In this document: positions 48,164 to 58,497 of the stretch, one piece after another | How the letters are laid out: each line of letters opens with the position of its first letter | How positions within the stretch are numbered: position 1 is the stretch's first letter | DNA from: Polaromonas glacialis | GTDB lineage: Bacteria; Pseudomonadota; Gammaproteobacteria; Burkholderiales; Burkholderiaceae_C | Length of the DNA stretch: 64,000 nucleotides | NCBI RefSeq assembly: GCF_000709345.1 | Contig: NZ_KL448323.1 | Location: 1,981,830 to 2,045,829 of the forward strand | Reading direction: 5' to 3' | Notes under the pieces: model-generated | The model's input: the letters and a program-made list of their open reading frames with translations, nothing else | The model's database searches: none | What the model was told of the DNA's origin: nothing | Translations under genes and position numbers: made by a program

Positions 48164-48856
48164 ATGGCACTATCAACCCGTACCCGCATCAAGATCTGCG
48201 GCCTGACCCGCGAGGAAGACGTTGATGCCGCCGTCGCTGCTGGCATTGACGCCATCGGCCTGGTGATGTACGAACACAGCGCACGCCATGTCTCGCTGGA
48301 GCGCGCCGCCGAACTGGCCAGCCGACTGCCGCCGTTTGTCACACCGGTGCTGCTTTTCGTCAACGCGGACACTACAAAAATAATAGCTGCATGCGCCCGT
48401 ATTCCCTGCGCAATCGTCCAGTTTCATGGTGATGAGACGCCTGAAGAGTGCCGCAAGGCCGGCAGGACCTTCCTGCGCGCGGCGCGCATCCCGCTGGACG
48501 AAAACCCCGAGCCAGGCACAGCGCGCTTTGATCTCTTAAAATACGCGCAAGATTACTCATCAGCCCAGGCCATCTTGCTCGACGCCCATGTCGAAGGTTA
48601 CGGCGGCGGCGGAAAAACATTCAATTGGTCACTGCTTCCTCCAAGCGTCAACGCTCACCTCGTTTTGTCTGGTGGGTTGACGCCTGCAAACGTGACCGAT
48701 GGCATCTTGCAGGTCAGGCCGCGCTGCACCACCCTGGCCGTTGACGTCAGTTCAGGCGTCGAGGTGTCCAAGGGCATCAAGAGCGCCGACAAAATCAAGC
48801 AGTTCGTCGCAGCCGTTCGTGCTGCCGACGAGCAATTCAAAAACCTTGCGGGATAG
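48164..48856 (+). CDS. trpF: Phosphoribosylanthranilate isomerase
   Basis: The 230-residue barrel enzyme isomerises phosphoribosylanthranilate in tryptophan synthesis. The catalytic cysteine is Cys12 ([10 protein letters not shown]) and the aspartate is in [19 protein letters not shown] family 1 repeat copy is read in frame near 48370-48412, coding '[18 protein letters not shown]'; the phosphate-binding loops beyond it are intact. First of trpF-trpB-trpA. Confidence 0.95.
   Translation: MALSTRTRIKICGLTREEDVDAAVAAGIDAIGLVMYEHSARHVSLERAAELASRLPPFVTPVLLFVNADTTKIIAACARIPCAIVQFHGDETPEECRKAGRTFLRAARIPLDENPEPGTARFDLLKYAQDYSSAQAILLDAHVEGYGGGGKTFNWSLLPPSVNAHLVLSGGLTPANVTDGILQVRPRCTTLAVDVSSGVEVSKGIKSADKIKQFVAAVRAADEQFKNLAG
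48370..48412. repeat. Family 1 repeat copy inside trpF
   Basis: ACACTACAAAAATAATAGCTGC, then ATGCGCCCGTATTCC and CTGCGCAATC, matches a full copy of family 1 in the trpF frame. Confidence 0.65.
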
Positions 48857-48915
48857 ACCAGCGCTACAGGCGCGAAGCGAAAGCGCTGCGCTTTCCCCAA
48901 CTGATCAAGAAGACC

Positions 48916-50184
48916 ATGTACGACTATCACCAACCTGACCTTTCAGGCCACTTCGGCATTTACGGCGGCAGTTTTGTTTCTGAAACCCTGACCCACGCGC
49001 TGACCGAGCTGAAAGAGGCTTACGCCCGGTACCAGAACGACCCGGAATTCCTGGCCGAATTTCATTACGAGCTCAAGCACTTCGTGGGCCGCCCTTCACC
49101 CATCTACCATGCAGCCCGCATGAGCCGCGAACAGGGCGGTGCGCAGATTTTCCTCAAGCGCGAAGACCTCAACCACACCGGCGCCCACAAGATCAACAAC
49201 ACCATCGGTCAGGCCATGCTGGCCCGCCGCATGGGCAAGCCGCGCATCATCGCCGAAACCGGCGCCGGCCAGCACGGCGTGGCCACCGCGACGATTTGCG
49301 CACGCTATGGCCTGGAGTGCGTGGTCTACATGGGCAGCGAGGACGTCAAGCGCCAAAGCCCCAATGTCTACCGCATGAAGCTGCTGGGCGCCACCGTGGT
49401 GCCAGTCGAAAGCGGCAGCAAGACGCTGAAGGATGCGCTCAACGAAGCCATGCGCGACTGGGTGGCTAACGTTGACAACACTTTTTACATCATCGGCACC
49501 GTGGCCGGCCCGCATCCCTACCCGATGATGGTGCGCGACTTCCAGAGCGTGATCGGCACCGAATGCCTGGCGCAGATGCCCGAGATGAACGGCGGCAGGC
49601 AGCCCGATGCCGTGGTGGCCTGCGTCGGCGGCGGCAGCAATGCCATGGGAATCTTCCATCCCTATATTGCGCATGAAAACACCCGGCTGATCGGTATCGA
49701 AGCCGCCGGTGAAGGCATGGACAGCGGCAAGCACTCGGCTTCGCTGCAACGCGGCCTGCCCGGCGTGCTGCACGGCAACCGCACCTATGTGCTGCAAAAC
49801 GAAGACGGTCAGGTGACCGAAACGCACAGCATCAGCGCCGGTCTGGACTACCCCGGCGTCGGTCCCGAGCATGCCTTTTTGAAGGACATCGGCCGGGCCG
49901 AATACGTCGGCATCACCGACACCGAGGCGCTGGCCGCGTTTCACTATCTGTGCCGCACCGAAGGCATCATCCCCGCGCTCGAATCAGCCCATGCCATCGC
50001 CCATGCGATGAAGCTGGCCAAGACCATGCGCAGCGACCAGAGCATCCTGGTCAACCTGTCGGGACGGGGCGACAAGGACATCGGCACCGTGGCCGACCTG
50101 TCACACGCCGATTTTTATTGCCGTCCGTCCTGCAAGGGACAAAGCATCAAAGGCGCAACACAAGTAATGGAATTCAAAGCATGA
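48916..50184 (+). CDS. trpB: Tryptophan synthase beta subunit
   Basis: The 422-residue PLP enzyme joins serine and indole. PLP lysine is Lys92 in [14 protein letters not shown]; the PLP phosphate loop is in [12 protein letters not shown]. '[20 protein letters not shown]' is the subunit-interface region. It ends overlapping the trpA start by four bases (ATGA), so the two are translationally coupled and form the alpha2beta2 complex. Confidence 0.98.
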   Translation: MYDYHQPDLSGHFGIYGGSFVSETLTHALTELKEAYARYQNDPEFLAEFHYELKHFVGRPSPIYHAARMSREQGGAQIFLKREDLNHTGAHKINNTIGQAMLARRMGKPRIIAETGAGQHGVATATICARYGLECVVYMGSEDVKRQSPNVYRMKLLGATVVPVESGSKTLKDALNEAMRDWVANVDNTFYIIGTVAGPHPYPMMVRDFQSVIGTECLAQMPEMNGGRQPDAVVACVGGGSNAMGIFHPYIAHENTRLIGIEAAGEGMDSGKHSASLQRGLPGVLHGNRTYVLQNEDGQVTETHSISAGLDYPGVGPEHAFLKDIGRAEYVGITDTEALAAFHYLCRTEGIIPALESAHAIAHAMKLAKTMRSDQSILVNLSGRGDKDIGTVADLSHADFYCRPSCKGQSIKGATQVMEFKA

Positions 50185-50999
50185 GTCGCATTCAGGCCAC
50201 CATGACCGCGCTGCTTGCCCAAGGCCGCACTGCCCTGATCCCCTACGTCACGGCGGGCTTTCCGTATGCCGACATCACGCCCGAACTGATGCACGCCATG
50301 GTCGCCGGCGGCGCTGACGTGATCGAACTCGGCGTGCCGTTTTCGGACCCCAGCGCCGACGGCCCGGTGATTCAGAAAGCCGGCGAAAAGGCGCTGGGTT
50401 TCGGTGTCGGCGTGCTCCAGGTGCTGGAAATGGTGCGCGTTTTCCGCTCCCGTGACCAGGCCACGCCGGTGGTGCTGATGGGTTATGCCAATCCGGTCGA
50501 GCGCTATGACATCCGGCACGGCGCAGGCTCGCCTGACAGCGCCTTCATCCGGGACGCAGCCGAAGCCGGTGTTGACGGCATGCTGATCGTGGACTATCCG
50601 CCCGAGGAATGCGTGGAGTTTGCCGCGCGGCTGAAGACCCACGGCATGGACCTGATCTTTCTGCTGGCGCCCACCAGCACCGACGCGCGCATGGCGCAGG
50701 TGGCCGAGGTCGCCAGTGGCTATGTCTACTACGTCTCGCTCAAGGGCGTGACGGGTGCTGGAACGCTCGACGTGGAGGCGGTCGAAGCCATGCTGCCGCG
50801 CATCCGCCAGCATGTGCAGGTGCCCGTCGGCGTGGGTTTTGGCATTCGCGACGCGGCCACGGCCAAGGCGATTGGCAAGGTGGCCGACGCGGTGGTCATT
50901 GGCAGCAAGATCATCCAGCTGATCGAAAATGAGCCGCGCAACCGCGTGGCGGCGGTGGCCCACGATTTTCTGAAAGAAATCCGCACGGCGCTGGACTGA
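50181..50999 (+). CDS. trpA: Tryptophan synthase alpha subunit
   Basis: The 272-residue barrel enzyme cleaves indoleglycerol phosphate. Catalytic Glu and Asp fit [19 protein letters not shown]. Start ATG 50181 overlaps the trpB stop. It makes glyceraldehyde phosphate and passes indole to TrpB. 74 bp later accD begins, a common order in this group. Confidence 0.97.
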   Translation: MSRIQATMTALLAQGRTALIPYVTAGFPYADITPELMHAMVAGGADVIELGVPFSDPSADGPVIQKAGEKALGFGVGVLQVLEMVRVFRSRDQATPVVLMGYANPVERYDIRHGAGSPDSAFIRDAAEAGVDGMLIVDYPPEECVEFAARLKTHGMDLIFLLAPTSTDARMAQVAEVASGYVYYVSLKGVTGAGTLDVEAVEAMLPRIRQHVQVPVGVGFGIRDAATAKAIGKVADAVVIGSKIIQLIENEPRNRVAAVAHDFLKEIRTALD

Positions 51000-51073
51000 A
51001 CCTTTGACAATCGCATGACGGTCGCTGGCTGAAAAAAAGCAGCGGCAGTCGCCACCCAACAAGGATTGACCCC

Positions 51074-51946
51074 ATGTCTTGGCTAGAAAAACTCCTCCCG
51101 CCCAAAATCAGCCCCACCAACCCGACCGAGCGCCGCAGCGTGCCCGAAGGCTTGTGGATCAAGTGCCCGAGCTGCGAAGCCGTGCTGTACAAAACCGACC
51201 TGGAAAAAAACCAGAACGTCTGCCCGCAGTGCAGCCACCACCACCGCATCGGCGCGCGCGAGCGGCTCGATGCCTTTCTGGATGCCGAAGGCCGCTACGA
51301 AATCGGCCAGGAAGTGCTGCCGGTCGATGCGCTGAAGTTCAAGGACAGCCGCAAGTACCCCGAGCGGCTCAAGGAAGCGCTGGAAAACACCGGCGAAACC
51401 GATGCGCTGGTGGTCATGGGCGGCGCGCTGCACAGCATTGGCGTGGTCGCGGCCTGCTTTGAATTCGACTTCATGGGCGGCAGCATGGGCAGTGTCGTCG
51501 GCGAGCGCTTTGTGCGCGGCGTGCATACCGCCATCGAGCAAAAGGTGCCCTTCATCTGCTTCACCGCCACCGGCGGCGCGCGCATGCAGGAAGGCCTGCT
51601 GAGCCTGATGCAGATGGCCAAGACCAACGCAGCGCTGACCCGGCTGGCCAAGAAAGGCCTGCCGTACGTCAGTGTGCTGACCGACCCGACCATGGGCGGC
51701 GTGAGCGCGGGCTTTGCCTTTCTCGGCGACATCGTGATTGCCGAGCCCAAGGCGCTGATCGGCTTTGCCGGCCCGCGCGTCATCGAATCGACCGTACGTG
51801 TCACGCTGCCCCAGGGCTTTCAGCGCTCCGAGTTCCTGCAAACCAAGGGTGCCATCGACTTCATCTGCGACCGCCGGGAGTTGCGCAAGACCGTCGCCAG
51901 TTCGCTGGCCATGCTGCTCAAGCAGCCGGCCGACGCGGTGAGCTGA
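51074..51946 (+). CDS. accD: Acetyl-CoA carboxylase carboxyltransferase subunit beta
   Basis: The 290-residue protein carries the four-cysteine zinc ribbon ([11 protein letters not shown] and [11 protein letters not shown]) and the carboxyltransferase core with '[20 protein letters not shown]' and '[20 protein letters not shown]'. It transfers carboxyl from biotin to acetyl-CoA with AccA, which is not in this window. In most beta-proteobacteria folC follows accD; here an unrelated gene follows instead. Confidence 0.97.
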   Translation: MSWLEKLLPPKISPTNPTERRSVPEGLWIKCPSCEAVLYKTDLEKNQNVCPQCSHHHRIGARERLDAFLDAEGRYEIGQEVLPVDALKFKDSRKYPERLKEALENTGETDALVVMGGALHSIGVVAACFEFDFMGGSMGSVVGERFVRGVHTAIEQKVPFICFTATGGARMQEGLLSLMQMAKTNAALTRLAKKGLPYVSVLTDPTMGGVSAGFAFLGDIVIAEPKALIGFAGPRVIESTVRVTLPQGFQRSEFLQTKGAIDFICDRRELRKTVASSLAMLLKQPADAVS

Positions 51947-52011
51947 GGTTTTTTCGGAATCGAAAAAGACCTGCACCTGGAAAAAGCGGCCGCAGTGACA
52001 ACATCCAGGCC

Positions 52012-52689
52012 ATGACGCCCGCCAGAACAGCCGCGGCCGTGGCGCTTGCCGCCAGCCTCTGCATAAATGCCGGATTCACCTGGAAATTCCTGGCCGATCG
52101 GGGAAACGCCAGCGGGTCGCTTGCCGCGCCCGACCAGCTGCACGTCATTCGCACCAAGGGCGGGCTATTGCAGGTCAGCAGCCTGCAGGCGACAGAAACC
52201 TTCCAGGCGACGACCGACCACAAAATCTTCGCCTTTTTCAGCCTGGGCAGCACCACGACGCAGATCAGGGTGCCGGCGGTCTACCACTACCATATCGAAC
52301 TCGCGCCCGAGTGGCAGGTCACGCTCAGGGACAAGACCTTCCTCGTGATTGCACCACGCGTCCAGCCCACGCTGCCGGTGGCCATCGACACGGCCCGGCT
52401 CGAATCGTTTTCAGCAGGCACTTGGTCGTTGTTCACCGGGCCTTCGGAACGTGAAAAATTGCAAAAATCGATCACGCAGACGCTGGCCGTGCGGGCGTCC
52501 AGGCCGGGCTATATCGATTTCCAGCGCGAGCCGGCCCGCGAAACCGTCAGGGAATTCGTCGCGAAGTGGCTGGTCGGCCAGCCGCGCTGGAACGCGGGAA
52601 CGGGTTATGCCATCAAGGTATTTTTCTCGGACGAACCGATCGGCTCACTCAACTCCCTGGCGCTGCCGCCCACTGTGGCGGCACCGTAA
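52012..52689 (+). CDS. Uncharacterised membrane-anchored protein
   Basis: The 225-residue protein has an N-terminal hydrophobic segment (TAAAVALAASLCINAGFTW) that probably anchors it, followed by a soluble region with a beta-rich part, 'VYHYHIELAPEWQVTLRDKT' and 'FLVIAPRVQPTLPVAIDTAR', and an alpha-rich end 'ETVREFVAKWLVGQPRWN'. I do not recognise a family with confidence. It lies where folC is usual, 65 bp after accD, but shows no synthetase motif. Its start at 52012 has no strong ribosome site. Confidence 0.65.
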   Translation: MTPARTAAAVALAASLCINAGFTWKFLADRGNASGSLAAPDQLHVIRTKGGLLQVSSLQATETFQATTDHKIFAFFSLGSTTTQIRVPAVYHYHIELAPEWQVTLRDKTFLVIAPRVQPTLPVAIDTARLESFSAGTWSLFTGPSEREKLQKSITQTLAVRASRPGYIDFQREPARETVREFVAKWLVGQPRWNAGTGYAIKVFFSDEPIGSLNSLALPPTVAAP

Positions 52690-52708
52690 TTTTCAAAAGA
52701 AAAACGCC

Positions 52709-52903
52709 ATGCTTGAACTTCGTCCCTCTTGCGAATGCTGCGACAAGTCCCTTCCACCCGACTCGGTCGAGGCGCGCATCTGTTCGTTCGAATGCACCTT
52801 TTGCGCAGCCTGCGCCGAGGGCGTGCTGCAGGGCCAATGCCCGAACTGCGGCGGTGAATTGCTGCCCAGGCCCAGGCGTCCGGCCGGCAAGCTGGAACAC
52901 TAA
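52709..52903 (+). CDS. DUF1272 small Cys-rich protein
   Basis: The 64-residue protein begins MLELRPSCECCDKSLPPDSV and has cysteine pairs in CECC, ICSFECTFCAAC and CPNCGG, the DUF1272 pattern, probably binding zinc. Function unknown. It follows the uncharacterised gene by 19 bp on the same strand; a frame open upstream does not imply a longer product because the family starts at this Met. Confidence 0.88.
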   Translation: MLELRPSCECCDKSLPPDSVEARICSFECTFCAACAEGVLQGQCPNCGGELLPRPRRPAGKLEH

Positions 52904-53043
52904 CCGGCATCGACGCTGCGCGTGTACAAGCCCCTGGGCAAAAGCAGCACCTATAAGCAGGTTACCCCCATCGGCATTCCCGGCAAGCACGATCAAAACC
53001 GGCGTGGGATGATGTAGCCTGTCGCCATCCACCGCACGCCACC

Positions 53044-53718
53044 ATGCCCGAAGCCCTGACCCTCACTTCCCTTCCCCTGTTCCCGCTGGGCACCGTGCTC
53101 TACCCTGGCGGCTTGCTGCCGCTGCAGATTTTCGAGGTGCGCTACCTCGACATGATTGGCAAATGCCACAAGACAGGCGCGCCATTTGGCGTGGTTTCGC
53201 TGACCGAAGGGTCGGAAGTTCGCAGGCCGGTGAATGCGGCCGCCCGGGGCACCCCGCCCGGCGGCGGCGGTTTTGCCCGCGAGGCGTTCAACACGGTCGG
53301 CACGCTGGCCAGGATCATCGAATTCTCGGTGCCGCAGCCGGGGCTGATGGTGGTGCAGTGCCAGGGAGTCCACCGCTTCGCCATCACCCGGCGGGAAAAG
53401 CTCAAGCACGGTCTGTGGATTGCCGATGTGGTCCGGATGGAAGACGACCTGACTGTCAGGATTCCCCACGACCTGCAAAAAGCCGCCGATGCGCTGGGCA
53501 AGCTGATCAAGGGACTGCTCAACAGCGACACGCCGACCGAAAAAATGCCGATGCTCGCGCCCTACCACCTTGACGACTGCGGCTGGGTGGCCAACCGCTG
53601 GTGCGAGTTGCTGCCGATCCCGCTGACCGTCAAGCAGCAACTCATGGAACTGGACAATCCGCTGCTCCGGCTGGAACTGGTCTGCGACATCCTGGAACGC
53701 CACGGCATTTCACGCTGA
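53044..53718 (+). CDS. LON N-terminal (substrate-binding) domain protein
   Basis: The 224-residue protein has the LON substrate-binding domain alone: 'SLPLFPLGTVLYPGGLLPLQ', 'IFEVRYLDMIGKCHKTGAPF' and 'GTLARIIEFSVPQPGLMVVQ', without the ATPase or protease parts. Such stand-alone domain proteins are common in proteobacteria; their partner is unknown. Start at ATG 53044 is 140 bp after DUF1272. It is followed by lysS, 171 bp away. Confidence 0.92.
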   Translation: MPEALTLTSLPLFPLGTVLYPGGLLPLQIFEVRYLDMIGKCHKTGAPFGVVSLTEGSEVRRPVNAAARGTPPGGGGFAREAFNTVGTLARIIEFSVPQPGLMVVQCQGVHRFAITRREKLKHGLWIADVVRMEDDLTVRIPHDLQKAADALGKLIKGLLNSDTPTEKMPMLAPYHLDDCGWVANRWCELLPIPLTVKQQLMELDNPLLRLELVCDILERHGISR

Positions 53719-53889
53719 TTCGCCGCCTTCGCGGCCCGGGATTACGGGCAAAGATGGATCAAGCGCGGTTGGAACGTCAAAACGCCTGCTTAAAAAACTA
53801 AAATCAGCGGTTCGGCGTTTTGCGCCCTCTTCGCGGGCGGCACGGCGCCCGACGTTTTCAGCATCCTTTCTTTTCCGGAACACCGATCT

Positions 53890-55455
<1,566 letters not shown>

Positions 55456-55511
55456 GGCGAAATCACCCCGGGCTTCGGTCCCGACGCACACGTATCTTGG
55501 GTGTTTTTGCT

Positions 55512-55567
55512 CCTGTATTCATAGCTTTTTGCGCATACTGGGCGTGCGCAAAAGGCTTATTCGATGC
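55512..55567. repeat. Dispersed palindromic repeat (family 1)
   Basis: ATAGCTTTTTGCGCATACTG and GGCGTGCGCAAAAGGCTTA, between lysS and the end of the metallopeptidase gene. Confidence 0.65.
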
Positions 55568-55579
55568 CAAAAACCTGGT

Positions 55580-57511
55580 TCAGCCCTGCCACCACTTCTG
55601 CCAGACCTGGTTGTCGGTGCCGCGAACGAACACATGCTCGTGGTTCGGCCCCATCGAGCCCAGCGCCGGCTCGGACGCCAGCACGCCGCCGTCGTTGTGC
55701 CGGCCCCAGTCGTGCCAGGCGTTGTTCCAGTAGGCCCGCTGCCAGAGCGCGTTGTCGGTGCCGCGCACATAGATGTTGCAGACCGAGTTGTTGCGCGAAA
55801 TGACGGTTGGCGCGCCGATGAAGCCGCCCGGAGGCGCGCCCAGCGCCACCCAGCCCGACCAGCCGCCGCCGCCCGTCCACCATTTCTGCCAGACCTGGCT
55901 GTCGGTGCCGCGAACGAACACATGCTCATGGTCCGGCCCCATGGTGCCCAGCGCCGGCTCGGACGCCAGCACGCCGCCGTCGTTGTGGCGGCCCCAGTCG
56001 TGCCAGGCGTTGTTCCAGTAGGCCTTCTGCCAGAGCGCGTTGTCGTTACCGCGCACATAGATGTTGCAGACCGTTCCGTTGCGCGAGATGACCGCCGGCG
56101 CGCCGGTGAAACCGACCGGCGGTGCGCCGAGCGCGAACCAGCCCGACCAGCCGCTGGCGGCTTTCCAGAACTTCTGCCAGACCTGGTTGTCGGTGCCGCG
56201 AACGAACACATGCTCATGGTCCGGCCCCATGGTGCCCAGCGCCGGTTCGGAGGCCAGCACGCCGCCGTCGTTGTGCCGCCCCCAATCGTGCCAGGCATTG
56301 TTGAACCACGCCTTTTGCCAGAGCGCGTTGTCGGCGCCGCGAACGTAGATGTTGCAGACCGTGCCGTTGCGCGAGATGACCGCCGGCGCGCCGGCGAAGC
56401 CCACCGCGGGCGCGCCGAGCGCCACCCAGCCTGACCAGCCGACCTGGCGTGGAAACAGCCGATCGTCCCAGCCGATCTGCTTTCGGCTGAAGGTACACAT
56501 GTCCAGGGTGTTGGCGTTCATGAGGCAGGACAGCTGGGCGCCGGGCGGGAAGCAGTTGACGCAGTTGCTGTTGGGCACCGCCAGGTGGCCGCTGGTGGCG
56601 CTGCAGACGCACGAGCCGTACTCGTCGGCGGCGCCGAAAATGTGGCACGACTCATGGGCGAACACCCGGTTGATGTTGTCGGCTCCCCAGCCGTCGTTGG
56701 CATAGTTCATCACCACCTTCTCGACGATGGCGTAGGCAAAATGGTTCAGCGGGTATTTGGTGAAAAAGGCGACGTAGGCCCAGTCCGTGTGCCGGCTGGC
56801 GCGCAGGTCGCTGGCGTACTTCTGGTAGCCGGGCCGCCCGGCTGCATAGCCCATGCTGGCCAGCGCGGCATCGCGCCAGTCGCGCTCGTAGCGCTCGTAG
56901 GCATCGGCGACGCCGGCATACGGACCCGGGGCGGAAGACACCGTGACCGTGCGGATGTCGTACACAAAGGACACCCGCGCGCGCGGCTCGACGCCGGCCA
57001 GCCAGCCCAGCCCCTCCTGCACTTCCTGGATGATCTTGGTGCGTTCGGCACTGCTCAGGACTTCCGCGCCGGTGTTGCGTGACACCAGCACGACGCCAAC
57101 CGCCACCGAACCGATCAGGTAGCGGCTGGTGGGCGTGCCGGTCGATTCGGACGGTGCTTCGGGGGCGCCTGCTGCGCGCGTCCTGATTTCAAGGGTTTCC
57201 AGTTCGCGCGGCGGTTCGTAGCCCGGTGTGTCCCAGCTCAAGCCCTCGGTGGCCGACCGCGCCTGGCCGGCGCGGGCGCTTCGCGCCTGGACGCCGTTGT
57301 TCCACGCATCAACGGCCAGTTGGGAGGCCTCGTCGAGCGGCTGGGTCGGCTGGTCCGTCGATGCGGTCATCGCCGTTTCGTCGGCGCCATCCGGAAGTTC
57401 GGCGACGAAGACTGTCGGGCTGAACTGCTGGACGATCCGGCCGCCCCATCGCGTGACCTCTTCGCTGGCGGCGGCCAGGGTCTGGGTGAATCGCAATACG
57501 TTTTTTGCCAT
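55580..57511 (-). CDS. Zinc metallopeptidase fused to a propeller-lectin repeat domain
   Basis: The 643-residue protein has an N-terminal segment (MAKNVLRFTQTLAAASEEVT, then VVQQFSPTVFVAELP-like) that resembles a peptidase propeptide; a metallopeptidase domain with the zinc motif HESCHIFGAADEY (His286, Glu287, His290, Asp296) and the downstream CLMN, a candidate Met-turn; a Cys-rich stretch; and three nearly identical 96-residue units, each with 'WSGWVALGAP', 'ISRNGTVCNIYVRG', 'NALWQKA' and 'NNAWHDWGRHNDGGVLASEP' parts. The repeats look like PLL-type six- to seven-bladed sugar-binding propellers, two blades per unit. No signal peptide is obvious. I chose ATG 57511, six bases after AAGGGA; ATG 57514 is also possible. 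Possibly a secreted or surface factor, but this is inference. Confidence 0.85.
   Translation of the reverse strand: MAKNVLRFTQTLAAASEEVTRWGGRIVQQFSPTVFVAELPDGADETAMTASTDQPTQPLDEASQLAVDAWNNGVQARSARAGQARSATEGLSWDTPGYEPPRELETLEIRTRAAGAPEAPSESTGTPTSRYLIGSVAVGVVLVSRNTGAEVLSSAERTKIIQEVQEGLGWLAGVEPRARVSFVYDIRTVTVSSAPGPYAGVADAYERYERDWRDAALASMGYAAGRPGYQKYASDLRASRHTDWAYVAFFTKYPLNHFAYAIVEKVVMNYANDGWGADNINRVFAHESCHIFGAADEYGSCVCSATSGHLAVPNSNCVNCFPPGAQLSCLMNANTLDMCTFSRKQIGWDDRLFPRQVGWSGWVALGAPAVGFAGAPAVISRNGTVCNIYVRGADNALWQKAWFNNAWHDWGRHNDGGVLASEPALGTMGPDHEHVFVRGTDNQVWQKFWKAASGWSGWFALGAPPVGFTGAPAVISRNGTVCNIYVRGNDNALWQKAYWNNAWHDWGRHNDGGVLASEPALGTMGPDHEHVFVRGTDSQVWQKWWTGGGGWSGWVALGAPPGGFIGAPTVISRNNSVCNIYVRGTDNALWQRAYWNNAWHDWGRHNDGGVLASEPALGSMGPNHEHVFVRGTDNQVWQKWWQG
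55583..56446 (-). repeat. Three tandem 288-bp coding units of the lectin domain
   Basis: Marker sequence TTCTGCCAGACCTGG starts at 55596, 55884 and 56172, giving an exact 288-bp period (96 codons). The units are nearly identical in DNA as well as protein, so they are recent duplications or kept alike by recombination. Confidence 0.92.
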
Positions 57512-57514
57512 CAT

Positions 57515-57863
57515 GCTTCCCTTCAAACTAAATTGTCGAACTGCAAGTGCTTGCGCTTGCAGGCGCCTTTCAGTTCGCCGGGCTTTGAGACGAAGGCCGT
57601 CCTTGACTGCGAACCGGCTTGCGATTCTTCTCGCCTGCCGCATCTACTGCCATGAAAATTACTTTTCTATACACCCGCAACGCGCACGGACTAAGCAGGC
57701 GTTGCGGTTCTCTTCACACCGGCCTGGTCGCAAACTGATCAGCAGCCCTGCCCGATTGCGCTACCATCCGGCACCGTCGCGCAACTGTCAATTTTTTTAT
57801 AAAAACAGGCTTTTGCGCTTTACCCGCATGCTTAACCAGCTACAAAAATAATAGTAAAACGTC
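57515..57863. other. Intergenic stretch (349 bp) between two metallopeptidase genes
   Basis: It holds the leader of the peptidase-lectin gene and a family 1 repeat at 57792-57857. No further gene, terminator or RNA is supported; short frames here are unconvincing. Confidence 0.5.
57792..57857. repeat. Dispersed palindromic repeat (family 1), upstream of the YgjP-like gene
   Basis: AAACAGGCTTTTGCGC, GCTTTACCCGCATGCTTAAC and CAGCTACAAAAATAATAG end 6 bp before the ATG of the next gene. Confidence 0.6.
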
Positions 57864-58373
57864 ATGAAATACCTGGCCGGCTATCCGGAGCACCTTAAAG
57901 CGCAGGTTCAGCAGTTGCTGGCCAAGGGCAGCCTGGGGAAGTCGCTGCTCGCCAAATACAGCCATGCCCACACCGTCAGAACCGACAAGGCTCTGTATGA
58001 CTATGTGATGGCGCTCAAAAGCGAGTTTTTGCGCAATTCGGAACCGCTGTCGAAGGTGGCGTTCGACAGCAAGCTGCAGATCATCACCCACGCGCTGGGC
58101 ACGCACACGACGATTTCGCGGGTTCAGGGCAGCAAGCTCAAGTCCAAGCGCGAAATCCGCGTGGCGTCGCTTTTCAAGGAAGTGCCGGTGGAGTTTTTAC
58201 GGATGATCGCCGTGCATGAACTGGCGCACATCAAGGAAAAAGGCCATGACAAGGCCTTCTACCAGCTCTGCACCTACATGGAGCCGCAGTACCACCAGTA
58301 CGAGTTCGACCTGCGCGTGTACCTGACGCACATCGATGCAGCGGGCAAGCTCGAATGGCCGGTCATGGCCTGA
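57864..58373 (+). CDS. YgjP-like M48-type metal-dependent hydrolase
   Basis: The 169-residue protein has the zinc motif HELAHIKEKGHDKAFY (HExxH with a following His) and 'EPQYHQYEFDLRVYLTHIDA', the pattern of the YgjP family. The E. coli member is linked to UTP pyrophosphatase-type activity; peptidase activity is also proposed for the family. Soluble, small, without signal peptide. No clear ribosome site lies before the ATG because a repeat ends 6 bp upstream. It is convergent with nagZ. Confidence 0.85.
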   Translation: MKYLAGYPEHLKAQVQQLLAKGSLGKSLLAKYSHAHTVRTDKALYDYVMALKSEFLRNSEPLSKVAFDSKLQIITHALGTHTTISRVQGSKLKSKREIRVASLFKEVPVEFLRMIAVHELAHIKEKGHDKAFYQLCTYMEPQYHQYEFDLRVYLTHIDAAGKLEWPVMA

Positions 58374-58396
58374 ACCAACCAGGCCCGTGGGCGTTA

Positions 58397-58497
58397 TTCC
58401 GTTTCCAGATCAATCCGAGATTAGGCGCGAATCCGCAGGCAGTGCTGTAGCACGACAAGGCGAAGCAACGACATATCGGTTTGATCTGGAAATGGAA
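58397..58497. repeat. 24-bp imperfect inverted repeat with 53-bp centre, between convergent genes
   Basis: Arms at 58397-58420 and 58474-58497 match at 21 of 24 positions (for example TTTCCAGATCAA and TTGATCTGGAAA). The centre holds GATTAGGCGCGAATCCGCAG and CTGTAGCACGACAAGG. It lies between the YgjP-like gene and nagZ, ending at the nagZ stop codon. It may act as a terminator for both or be a small mobile element. Confidence 0.7.

Noticed and set aside
55583-56446. A possible CRISPR array because of regular repeats.
   Set aside because: The repeat unit is 288 bp with no spacers and is an in-frame part of a protein.
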